Shown here: positions 51,503-58,381 of the stretch, in pieces
Position numbering within the stretch: position 1 is the stretch's first letter
Layout: every line of letters begins with the position of its first letter
DNA from: DASZQY01 sp035548515
GTDB taxonomy: Bacteria; Pseudomonadota; Alphaproteobacteria; Rhizobiales; Kaistiaceae
NCBI GenBank assembly: GCA_035548515.1
Contig: DASZSW010000013.1
Location: 8,485 to 72,484, forward strand
Direction: 5' to 3'
Length of the DNA stretch: 64,000 nt
The notes under the pieces: generated by a model
The model's database searches: none
Told to the model about the DNA's origin: nothing
The model's input: the letters and a program-made list of their open reading frames with translations, nothing else
Translations under genes and position numbers: made by a program

Positions 51503-52225
51503 CTATCGTCCTTTCGACTTGCGCCAGGCGGCGAAATCCTCCTTCGCGCGCTCGTCGGTCGGCGGATAGAGGCCGAGAATGGACCGGCCCTTCTGCACCT
51601 CTTCCGTCACGAAATCCTCGAACGCCGTCATCTCGACCGCTTCGGCGGCGATCTCGTCGGCGAGGTGCGCCGGGATCACCACCACTCCTTCGCCGTCGCC
51701 GACGATGACATCGCCCGGCCACACCGGCGCATCGCCGCAGGCGATCGGCACGTTGATGTCGAGCGCCTGGTGCACCGTGAGATTGGTCGGCGCGGCGGGA
51801 CGGCTGTGGTAGGCGGGAATGGCCAGCGCCGCTATCTCAGGCGAGTCGCGGAAGCCGCCGTCGGTGACGACGCCGGCGACGCCGCGGACCATCAGCCGCG
51901 TCACCAGGATCGAGCCGGCGGAGGCGGCGCGCGCGTCCTTGCGGCTGTCGATGACGAACACCGCGCCAGGCGGACACTCCTCCACCGCCTTGCGCTGCGG
52001 ATGCGCGCGGTCCTGGAACACGGTGATCGGGTTGAGGTCCTCGCGCGCCGGGATGTAGCGCAGCGTATAGGCCTCGCCGACCATCGGTCCGGCGATGGGA
52101 TTGAGCGGGCGGACGTCCTGGATGTACTGGTTGCGGAAGCCGCGCTTAAACAGCGCCGTGCAGATCGTCGCCGTGCTGACGGTCTTGAGCTTGTCGCGCG
52201 TGGCTGGCGATAGCATAGATTCCAT
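51503..52225 (-). CDS. RraA-family lyase (aldolase/decarboxylase-like)
   Basis: A 240-residue RraA/HMG-aldolase-fold protein. Family marks are TVSTATICTALFKRGFRNQY, GEAYTLRYIPARED and VTDGGFRDSPEIAA, where the Arg-Asp pair of the catalytic site is visible, then GDAPVWPGDVIVGDGEGVVV. Relatives include 4-hydroxy-4-methyl-2-oxoglutarate aldolase and oxaloacetate decarboxylase; a few only regulate RNase E. Here the gene sits between a sugar-acid dehydratase and an importer, so a catabolic lyase role is far more likely than RNase control. ATG 52225 is chosen from three in-frame ATGs (52228, 52225, 52216) after GAGAGG. Confidence 0.85.
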   Translation of the reverse strand: MESMLSPATRDKLKTVSTATICTALFKRGFRNQYIQDVRPLNPIAGPMVGEAYTLRYIPAREDLNPITVFQDRAHPQRKAVEECPPGAVFVIDSRKDARAASAGSILVTRLMVRGVAGVVTDGGFRDSPEIAALAIPAYHSRPAAPTNLTVHQALDINVPIACGDAPVWPGDVIVGDGEGVVVIPAHLADEIAAEAVEMTAFEDFVTEEVQKGRSILGLYPPTDERAKEDFAAWRKSKGR

Positions 52226-52232
52226 CATCCTC

Positions 52233-53966
52233 TCAAAAGATATCCGGCTCGCGCACCGGCGCGCCGAAATCGGTTCGCAGGAAATCGAAGTCGCAACCCT
52301 GGTCGGCCTGGCCGACGTGGCGCGAGAACATCCAGCCGTAGCCGCGCTCGTAGCGCGGCTCGGGCTGCTTCTTCGCGGCGCGGCGGTGGGCGAGCTCTGC
52401 CTCCGGCACCTCGAGGGTGATCGAGCGCGCCGGCACGTCGACGCTGATGATGTCGCCGGTCTGCACCAGCCCGAGCGGACCGCCGACATAGGACTCCGGC
52501 GAAACATGCAGGATGCAGGCGCCGTACGATGTGCCGCTCATGCGTGCGTCGGAGATGCGCACCATATCGCGCACGCCCTGCTTCAGCAGCTTCTTCGGGA
52601 TCGGCAGCATGCCCCATTCCGGCATGCCGGGGCCGCCGAGCGGGCCGGCATTACGAAGTACGAGAACAGTGTCGCCGGTGACGTCGAGGTCGTCGCGATC
52701 GATGTTCGCCTTCAGGTCTGGATAGGTATCGAACACCAAAGCCGGCCCGGAATGCTTCAATAGATGCGGCGCTGCCGCCGACGGCTTCATGACACAGCCG
52801 GCCGGCGCCAGGTTACCGCGGAGCACGGCGAGCGCGCCTTCGGCGTAGATCGGGTTGTTGAGCGGGCGAATGATGTCGTCGTTGTAGACCTCCGCCGCGG
52901 CGAGGCCTTCGCCCAGCGTGCGGCCGGAAGCGTTGACGTGGGAAAGGTCGAGGAACGGCTTCAGGCGCGACATCAGCGCCGGCAGACCGCCGGCGTAGTA
53001 GAAGTCTTCCATCAGGTACTTGTCGCCGCTCGGCCGGATGTTGGCGATCACCGGCACCTCGCGGCTCGCGCGGTCGAAGTCGTCGAGCGTGATCGCGTGG
53101 CCGGCGCGGCGCGCCATCGCCAGCAGATGGATCACGGCATTGGTCGAGCAGCCCATGGCCATGGCGACGACGATGGCGTTGCGGTAGGCAGCCTCGGTCT
53201 GGATCGTCGCCGGCGTCAGATCCTCCCACACCATCTCGACAATGCGGCGACCGGAGTCGGCGCACATGCGAATGTGGCCGGAATCGGCGGCGGGAATCGA
53301 TGACGCGCCGGGCAGCGTCATGCCGATGGCTTCGGCGAGCGCGGTCATCGTCGCCGCGGTGCCCATGGTCATGCACACCCCGTAGGAGCGCGCGATGCCG
53401 ACTTCCATCTCGCACCATGCCTTCTCGGAGAGCGCGCCGGCGCGCCGCTCGTCCCAGTATTTGAATGCGTCGGAACCCGAGCCGAGCACCTTTCCGTGCC
53501 AGTTGCCGCGCAGCATCGGTCCGGCCGGCACATAGATGGCCGGCACGCCGGCGCTGGTGGCGCCGAGCAGCAGACCGGGCGTGGTCTTGTCGCAGCCGCC
53601 CATCAGTACGGCGCCGTCGACCGGATGCGAGCGGATCAGCTCCTCCGTCTCCATCGCCAGCATGTTGCGATAGAGCATGGTCGTCGGCTTGACCTTGCTC
53701 TCCGACAGCGACAGCGCCGGCAGTTCGACCGGAAAGCCGCCGGCCTGGAACACGCCGCGCTTGATGTCCTCGACGCGCTGCTTGAAGTGCGCGTGGCACT
53801 GGTTGAGATCGGACCAGGTATTGATGATACCGATGATCGGCCGGCCGACATAGTCGGTGGCGGAATAGCCCATCTGGTTCATACGCGAGCGATGACCGAA
53901 CGAACGGAAGTCGTCCGGCAGGAACCAGCGCGCGCTGCGCAGTTCGTTGGACTGTTTACGCGCCAT
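52233..53966 (-). CDS. IlvD/Edd-family sugar-acid dehydratase (L-arabinonate/xylonate dehydratase-like)
   Basis: A 577-residue iron-sulfur dehydratase that removes water from an aldonic acid to give a 2-keto-3-deoxy acid. The three cluster cysteines are at C57 (INTWSDLNQCHAH), C125 (GGCDKTTP) and C198 (YGVCMTMGTA). The lysine in GGCDKTTP (K127) is the likely carbamylated metal ligand. The C-terminal domain has GNLAPAGCVMKPSAA and SDARMSGTSYGACILHVSPE. The length and these motifs match the rhizobial pentonate dehydratases rather than IlvD of branched-chain amino acid synthesis. It is first in the minus-strand operon, with a predicted repressor-controlled promoter about 200 bp upstream. The exact substrate is uncertain. 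Confidence 0.9.
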   Translation of the reverse strand: MARKQSNELRSARWFLPDDFRSFGHRSRMNQMGYSATDYVGRPIIGIINTWSDLNQCHAHFKQRVEDIKRGVFQAGGFPVELPALSLSESKVKPTTMLYRNMLAMETEELIRSHPVDGAVLMGGCDKTTPGLLLGATSAGVPAIYVPAGPMLRGNWHGKVLGSGSDAFKYWDERRAGALSEKAWCEMEVGIARSYGVCMTMGTAATMTALAEAIGMTLPGASSIPAADSGHIRMCADSGRRIVEMVWEDLTPATIQTEAAYRNAIVVAMAMGCSTNAVIHLLAMARRAGHAITLDDFDRASREVPVIANIRPSGDKYLMEDFYYAGGLPALMSRLKPFLDLSHVNASGRTLGEGLAAAEVYNDDIIRPLNNPIYAEGALAVLRGNLAPAGCVMKPSAAAPHLLKHSGPALVFDTYPDLKANIDRDDLDVTGDTVLVLRNAGPLGGPGMPEWGMLPIPKKLLKQGVRDMVRISDARMSGTSYGACILHVSPESYVGGPLGLVQTGDIISVDVPARSITLEVPEAELAHRRAAKKQPEPRYERGYGWMFSRHVGQADQGCDFDFLRTDFGAPVREPDIF

Positions 53967-53992
53967 CGGTGACGGACCGCTCTAGAGCCGTG

Positions 53993-54006
53993 TTGCCCGC
54001 GGGCAA
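53993..54006. repeat. 14-bp palindrome in the dehydratase leader
   Basis: TTGCCCGCGGGCAA is a perfect palindrome 27 bp upstream of the dehydratase start, in the predicted 5' untranslated region. A related half, GCCGCGGGCAA, occurs again near 54106-54116. It may be a second operator or a leader hairpin near the ribosome-binding site. Confidence 0.4.
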
Positions 54007-54172
54007 GCGACGACGCAGCAGACGGAAACCTCTGCAAGCGACCGCGGCGCGCGAGCGACGGTGAGCATCGAGCGTTCTCCCCTTCGGCTGTCTCTGACGT
54101 TTTGGCCGCGGGCAACCCGGACGTCGGGCGGTTGCTACGCGGCGTGCATTGTTGGCGACAGCATTGTGTGGC

Positions 54173-54201
54173 AGTAAAGCACTAATGCATTAGTGCGTCA
54201 A
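54173..54201 (-). promoter_or_regulatory. Dehydratase promoter with embedded GntR-type operator
   Basis: On the minus strand TTGACG (plus 54196-54201) and TTTACT (plus 54173-54178) are 17 nt apart. The perfect 18-bp palindrome GCACTAATGCATTAGTGC (54179-54196) fills that spacer exactly. A repressor bound here would exclude RNA polymerase. The divergent GntR/FCD gene begins 52 bp beyond and is the natural candidate, possibly with autoregulation. Confidence 0.75.
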
Positions 54202-54247
54202 CCGGGTTTGTGCTACAAGCGAATCCACAAGAGGCACGGAGACACTC

Positions 54248-54949
54248 ATGGACGACGTGACGAGCGCGACGTCCGTCCGGACACGCGAGCGTGGCCGCGG
54301 CGGAGCCGCGCATGTCTTCGAGACGCTGCGACAGGACATTATCGCGCTGACGCTGGCGCCGGGGACCGTGCTGTCGCGCGCCGAACTGCAGGATCGATTC
54401 GGTCTGAGCTCGACGCCAGTGCGCGACGCTTTGATGCGCCTGCAGGAAGAAGGTCTGGTTGAGGTCTTCCCGCAGCACGCGACGGTGGTCAGCCCCATTG
54501 ACCTCGCGAAGGCGCAGCAGGGGCAATTTCTGCGCCGCTCGGTCGAGCTCGAAGTGGTGCGTACGCTCGCCCTCACGCCGGACGCGGCGACCGTCGAGCG
54601 GCTCAACAGTCTGATCCGCCAGCAAACGGCGTTTGCGAAGCTCGGCGAGCACGGGGCGTTCACAGCCGCCGATCAGGCCTTCCACAAGACGATGTACGAG
54701 CAGGCGAAGGTCGCCGACCTGTGGGATGTGGTGACCCGGCACGGCGGCCACATCGACCGGCTACGGCGTCTGCATTTGCCGGTGCCCGGCAAGATGCGCG
54801 ACGTCATCCGCGACCACCAGGCGATCGTCGATGCCATCGCTGCCGGTAAGCCCAATGAGGCGCAGGCGGCTCTGCGCGATCACTTGTCCCGCTCGCTCGG
54901 CTTCGTCGAGACCCTGCGGCTGAGCCACCCCGGCTATTTTCGCGAATAA
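54248..54949 (+). CDS. GntR-family transcriptional regulator with FCD domain
   Basis: A 233-residue regulator. Residues about 20-90 are a GntR winged helix (VFETLRQDIIALTLAPGTVL, DRFGLSSTPVRDALMRLQEE, GLVEVFPQHATVV). Residues 95-225 are a helical FCD ligand-binding domain, with acidic and histidine residues typical of its metal/ligand pocket (AADQAFHKTMYEQA, RDHQAIVDAIAAGKPNEA). Such proteins are mostly repressors released by sugar acids or organic acids. The ATG follows GGAGACACTC. The aldolase gene follows at 33 bp. The palindrome between this gene and the dehydratase gene is its likely operator. Confidence 0.92.
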   Translation: MDDVTSATSVRTRERGRGGAAHVFETLRQDIIALTLAPGTVLSRAELQDRFGLSSTPVRDALMRLQEEGLVEVFPQHATVVSPIDLAKAQQGQFLRRSVELEVVRTLALTPDAATVERLNSLIRQQTAFAKLGEHGAFTAADQAFHKTMYEQAKVADLWDVVTRHGGHIDRLRRLHLPVPGKMRDVIRDHQAIVDAIAAGKPNEAQAALRDHLSRSLGFVETLRLSHPGYFRE

Positions 54950-54982
54950 AGTCGCCGCGATATCTCTTTTCGAGAGGCAGAC

Positions 54983-55771
54983 ATGCAATTGTTGGCACAT
55001 GAGGCGCTGCGGCACATCCGCAGCGGTGACGTTTCGCTCGGCTTCGGCGTGCAGCACCTGCGCGGCGCGGCCGCACCGATGCTCGCCAAGGCCGCGGGCT
55101 ATGACTGGCTGTTCATCGACTCCGAACACGGCGCGCTGTCGACCGACGACATCGCGCAGCTCTGCCTTGCCTCGCTCACGGCGGGCATCGCGCCGATCGT
55201 GCGCGTGTGCCGCGACGCCCTCGATGAAGGCACGCGTGCGCTCGATGCCGGAGCGCTTGGCGTCGTCGTGCCGCACATCGACACCGCCGCCGACGCCCGG
55301 GACATGGTCGAGGCGTTCCGCTTTCCTCCGGTCGGCCATCGCAGTACCGGCGGCCCGTGCGCGCAATTCGGCTACCGCCCGCCGCCGGCGGGCGAGATGC
55401 AGCGTATCCTCAACGAGGAGCTGATGCTCATTCCGATGATCGAGACGGCAACGGCCGTCGACAACGCGGAGGCGATTGCGGCCGTGCCCGGCATCGACGC
55501 GCTGCTGATCGGCTCGAATGATCTGACGCTCGACATGGGCATCCCCGGCCAATACGGCGATGCGCGCCTGCAAGACGCCTACGCTCGCGTCGCCGCGGCC
55601 TGCCGCAAGCACGGCAAGATTCTCGCGATGGGCGGCATCTACGACACCCAGTGGGCTCCGCATTACATCGGCGCCGGCGCGCGCATGGTGCTCGCCGGCA
55701 GCGATCACGGCCTCCTGTTCGAGGCGGCGGCACAGCGAGCAAAGATGCTGCGCGAGGCGGCCCGCCGCTGA
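54983..55771 (+). CDS. HpcH/HpaI-family aldolase (2-keto-3-deoxy acid type)
   Basis: A 262-residue class II aldolase of the HpcH/HpaI (GarL/RhmA) family, which cleaves 2-keto-3-deoxy acids to pyruvate and an aldehyde. Family sites are visible: LRGAAAPMLAKAAGYDWLFI, then DSEHGALS with the general-base histidine, GALGVVVPHIDTAADA, the metal glutamate in LIPMIETATAVDNAEAI, and LLIGSNDLTLDMG with the aspartate. It is preceded by GAGAGG and follows the GntR gene. It is the expected last step after the IlvD/Edd dehydratase on the other side of the shared promoter region. The pathway then delivers pyruvate to central metabolism. Confidence 0.9.
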   Translation: MQLLAHEALRHIRSGDVSLGFGVQHLRGAAAPMLAKAAGYDWLFIDSEHGALSTDDIAQLCLASLTAGIAPIVRVCRDALDEGTRALDAGALGVVVPHIDTAADARDMVEAFRFPPVGHRSTGGPCAQFGYRPPPAGEMQRILNEELMLIPMIETATAVDNAEAIAAVPGIDALLIGSNDLTLDMGIPGQYGDARLQDAYARVAAACRKHGKILAMGGIYDTQWAPHYIGAGARMVLAGSDHGLLFEAAAQRAKMLREAARR

Positions 55772-55782
55772 CCACGAACGGG

Positions 55783-56445
55783 TTAGTCTGCCGATGCGAT
55801 CGTCTCGTCGCCGGCGACATAGGCGTCGAGCGGCCTGACGATGCTGCCGCTCTCGATCGGCACGCAGTCTTGCGGAAACGCCTGCTCAAACCGGGCACCG
55901 CGCTCCTTCGCCGCCGCGACAAAGCGATCGAGATGGCGCATTGCCCCGGTCGGCAGATCGTGCAGGACGAGCAGCGCGTGCGGCTGCTGCGCACTGAGAG
56001 CGAGTGCGCGCTCGACCCAGCCGTTCGGGTGCGCCCAATCCTGCGCAATCACGTTCCAGAGCACGCAGGTGAAGCCGTTGTCGCAGAGATAGCGGACGGC
56101 TTCGCGATTGAGCAGACGCCGGTCGAGCACCCCTCCTCCACCAAACGGCCGGAAGAAGCGCCGCGGATGCGCCAGGTCGCCGATCAGATGCTGCGTCCGC
56201 TCGATCTCGGAGACGGCCATGCCAGGTTCGGTCGTCAGACCGAGCGGCACCTGATGATTGAAGGTGTGGTTGCCGATCCAGTGGCCTTCGGCGTGCGCGC
56301 GTTCAGCGAACTTGCGGCGATCGCGCAGCTTGTCGCCGACGACGAAGAACGTCGCCCTGATGTCATGACGCTGTAGCGTATCGAGAACCTGCGGCGTGAC
56401 CTCCGGATCGGGGCCGTTGTCGAAGGTGAGGGTGATGACGCTCAT
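55783..56445 (-). CDS. Polysaccharide deacetylase (NodB-homology domain)
   Basis: A 220-residue protein with the NodB fold, probably a deacetylase of a surface or cell-wall amino sugar. Motif 1 is TFDNGPD; the usual TFDDG has a second aspartate that binds metal, here replaced by asparagine. Motif 2 is HWIGNHTFNHQ (both histidines kept), motif 3 is RPFGGGG and motif 5 is LLVLHDLP. The D-to-N change may lower or alter metal binding, although some family members carry it. There is no signal peptide, so it acts in the cytoplasm or is exported another way. It lies downstream of bioY on the same strand (87 bp gap) and is convergent with the aldolase gene. Confidence 0.85.
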   Translation of the reverse strand: MSVITLTFDNGPDPEVTPQVLDTLQRHDIRATFFVVGDKLRDRRKFAERAHAEGHWIGNHTFNHQVPLGLTTEPGMAVSEIERTQHLIGDLAHPRRFFRPFGGGGVLDRRLLNREAVRYLCDNGFTCVLWNVIAQDWAHPNGWVERALALSAQQPHALLVLHDLPTGAMRHLDRFVAAAKERGARFEQAFPQDCVPIESGSIVRPLDAYVAGDETIASAD

Positions 56446-56532
56446 TCAGGTTCCGGTGGTCCGGGCCCTTCCAAACGATGAGGCCGGCACGCGGCCGGCC
56501 TCGAAGATCGGACACAAAGACCGCGAACGAGT

Positions 56533-57105
56533 CTACTTGCGCTCCAGCAGGCGCCAGCTCGCCGGCAGGACGAGGGTCGCCAACGCGATCTTCAATGCTT
56601 CGGAAAGCACGAACGGGACAACGCCAAAGGTCCAGGCCTTGGCAGGGCCAATCAGCACGGCCAGCCATGCATAGCCCAGCCCGAAGATCACGAAGGTCCC
56701 AATCAGCATGGCGAGCAGAGTGGTCGAGGGCGAGCGGTCCCATCCGCGCGCGCTGAGCCGGCCGACGATCAGGCTGGCGGCGAGCATGCCAGCAAGATAG
56801 CCGCCCGTCGGACCGGCCATATAGACGAGGCCGGCCGCGCGCTCCGGCGTGCCGGAGAACACCGGCAGCCCCAGGGCACCCTCGACCAGATAGGCCAGCA
56901 TGATCGAGCCGCCGATCCACGAGCCACAGGCCATCGCCATGACCAGCACGACGAAGGTCTGCATCGTCATCGGCACCGGCCAGAACGGCACGTGTACCTT
57001 GGCCGACAGCGTGAGGAGCAGGGTGCCGAGGATCACGATGGCAACTTTGCCGAGCGCCGACGTCGAAAAGCTCGGTGACAGCGTGGAGATCAGATTTCCG
57101 TTCAT
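56533..57105 (-). CDS. bioY: Biotin transporter BioY
   Basis: A 190-residue S-component-type transporter with six predicted helices. Characteristic segments are KVHVPFWPVPMTMQTFVVLV, the glycine-rich LEGALGLPVFSG-type loop (here LVEGALGLPVFSGTPERAAG) and GPTGGYLAGMLAASLIVGRL. It captures biotin alone or with an energy-coupling module. No bioM/bioN genes are adjacent, so it is the solitary form or uses a shared module elsewhere. ATG 57105 (MNGNLISTLSPSFS) is chosen; the frame extends to 57144. I found no clear BioR box (TTATCTATAA-like) in the 290 bp upstream. Confidence 0.92.
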   Translation of the reverse strand: MNGNLISTLSPSFSTSALGKVAIVILGTLLLTLSAKVHVPFWPVPMTMQTFVVLVMAMACGSWIGGSIMLAYLVEGALGLPVFSGTPERAAGLVYMAGPTGGYLAGMLAASLIVGRLSARGWDRSPSTTLLAMLIGTFVIFGLGYAWLAVLIGPAKAWTFGVVPFVLSEALKIALATLVLPASWRLLERK

Positions 57106-57363
57106 GGGAGCAATGTCCAGGGCTTCAAGGCGCGGAATGCGCATCAGAGTTAGGCCTCAGCGGCGGCCGGCGCCGCCGTGCCGATCAGCTCGGCAGGTTT
57201 CGCCATCGACGCGGGCATGACGGATACGATCGGTTGACTGGCCGACCCGCCCCCGACACGGCCCATTCGACGGCTTCGCCGCCGACCGTGGGCTGCTCCA
57301 GGGCCCCTGTCAACCGGCCGCCGCCCGGACCGATCGCGCGCGGGGCGCGATGGCCGCCTGGCG

Positions 57364-57384
57364 GCCGGAGCAAACCGCTCCGGC
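57364..57384 (-). terminator. Hairpin after the membrane-protein operon
   Basis: GCCGGAGC-N5-GCTCCGGC makes an 8-bp perfect stem 12 bp after the stop at 57397 on the minus strand, and a second short hairpin (GGCCGCC/GGCGGCC) follows. There is no T-run, so it is a weak or Rho-aided terminator at best, between this operon and bioY. Confidence 0.45.
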
Positions 57385-57396
57385 GCGGGAATCCCG

Positions 57397-57663
57397 TTAT
57401 TTCTGGGCAGGCGGCGCGAAATTCTTGCCCACGATTCCGACCAGCAGCAGCACGAAGCCGGCGAGCCGCAGCAGAAACGTCCAGGTATTGTCGTCGTGCG
57501 GGCCTTCGAACCAGATCGAGCCGAGCTGGCCGCAGGCGAACAGAACGAAGGAGATTGAAAACGCGACGAACAGCGGCTCCCTCGTGCGCTTCCAGAAGCG
57601 AAAGAAGAACAATGCCGCGACGAGATAGCCGGCCGTCACCATGCCCGACACGAAGGCGTACAT
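57397..57663 (-). CDS. Small membrane protein, DUF5985-like
   Basis: An 88-residue inner-membrane protein with three predicted helices: MYAFVSGMVTAGYLVAALFF, LFVAFSISFVLFACGQLGSI and FLLRLAGFVLLLVGIVGKNF. A basic loop FRFWKRTREP joins the first two. The plan resembles the DUF5985 family; no function is known. ATG 57663 starts one base after the preceding gene's stop, so the two are tightly coupled. The preceding gene encodes a protein of the same plan, which suggests a heteromeric pair. Confidence 0.75.
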   Translation of the reverse strand: MYAFVSGMVTAGYLVAALFFFRFWKRTREPLFVAFSISFVLFACGQLGSIWFEGPHDDNTWTFLLRLAGFVLLLVGIVGKNFAPPAQK

Positions 57664-57664
57664 C

Positions 57665-57937
57665 TCAGTCGAGCTCCCAGATGAAACCATAGAGCAGGGT
57701 CGCGAGCGCGGCGAGATTGACCGCCAGCCGCGCCGGCTTCAGGTCGATGCTGTCGGGCAGGAAGACGAGATCGACCACCACCAGAAGATTGTTGACCGCC
57801 AGCAGCACGAAGCACGCGGCGGTCCACAGCAGCAGGGCCGACCGGGTGCGCCGATAGCTCCGCACCAGGAGCCCACCGCAGCCCGCGCTGGTGGCGAAGC
57901 AGAGGATGTAGACGATCGTGGCGACGGGGTTGATCAT
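57665..57937 (-). CDS. Small membrane protein, DUF5985-like (first of the pair)
   Basis: A 90-residue protein with three helices: VATIVYILCFATSAGCGGLL, then the basic loop SYRRTRSA, LLLWTAACFVLLAVNNLLVV, and RLAVNLAALATLLYGFIWEL. It shares its layout (helix, basic loop with RTR, two helices) with the next gene and is probably a paralogue. It overlaps the end of the winged-helix-like gene by 4 bp. The function is unknown. Two small tandem membrane proteins with a possible regulator are most easily read as a signalling or sensing module. Confidence 0.75.
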   Translation of the reverse strand: MINPVATIVYILCFATSAGCGGLLVRSYRRTRSALLLWTAACFVLLAVNNLLVVVDLVFLPDSIDLKPARLAVNLAALATLLYGFIWELD

Positions 57938-58299
57938 TCTTTTATCCTGAACGCGTCCGAAAGCATTTTCAATTTCATGTTCGGGGAGCTGACGATTTCC
58001 CGCATCACCGCGGTCGGCTTGGTGGCGTAGAGCTTCTCGAGCTCGCCGACCATCTCGTCGGTGGCAGGCCCAGCGTGGTAGCGATAGCGCCCGCCCTGCT
58101 CCTCGACGACCAGGCCGGCGACGACGAGATTGTTCAGCGCCTCGGCGATCACCACCTGGCTGCTGCGCAGCTCACGAATCAGTTCGTCTGCCAGCCAGGC
58201 CCGCTCGCCGCGGCGTCGCAGCGTCAGCAAGAGCTCGAGCGCCCATACCGACTTGAACAATGCTGCGGCAAAGCCGAGGACCGCGTCTTCAGAAATCAT
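57934..58299 (-). CDS. Winged-helix-like hypothetical protein (121 aa)
   Basis: A 121-residue cytoplasmic protein starting MISEDAVLGFAAALFKSVWA. The middle part follows a winged-helix pattern: LELLLTLRRRGERAWLADEL, then SQVVIAEALNNLVVAGLVVE as recognition region, and the wing EEQGGRYRYHAGP. The C-terminal tail is helical. It is probably DNA-binding and the first gene of a three-gene operon with two small membrane proteins. A two-component system gene lies 82 bp upstream on the same strand, so all may be one transcription unit. I do not recognise a named family. Confidence 0.7.
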   Translation of the reverse strand: MISEDAVLGFAAALFKSVWALELLLTLRRRGERAWLADELIRELRSSQVVIAEALNNLVVAGLVVEEQGGRYRYHAGPATDEMVGELEKLYATKPTAVMREIVSSPNMKLKMLSDAFRIKE

Positions 58300-58381
58300 G
58301 CCGGAGATACGTCGTTCCGCGTCAGAGGCCGCTCCGGTCGACCCTCCCCGCGAGAGCCGCCTGCGAGACCAGAAACATAAA

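Noticed and set aside
51503..52225. RNase E inhibitor RraA
   Set aside because: The fold name fits, but the operon is catabolic and the Arg-Asp lyase site is kept, so an aldolase or decarboxylase role is more likely.
52233..53966. Dihydroxy-acid dehydratase IlvD of branched-chain amino acid synthesis
   Set aside because: Same superfamily, but the sequence follows the pentonate dehydratase pattern and the neighbours are sugar-acid genes.
57185..57373. 62-codon minus-strand frame upstream of bioY
   Set aside because: No ribosome-binding site or recognisable sequence; it covers hairpin-rich leader DNA.
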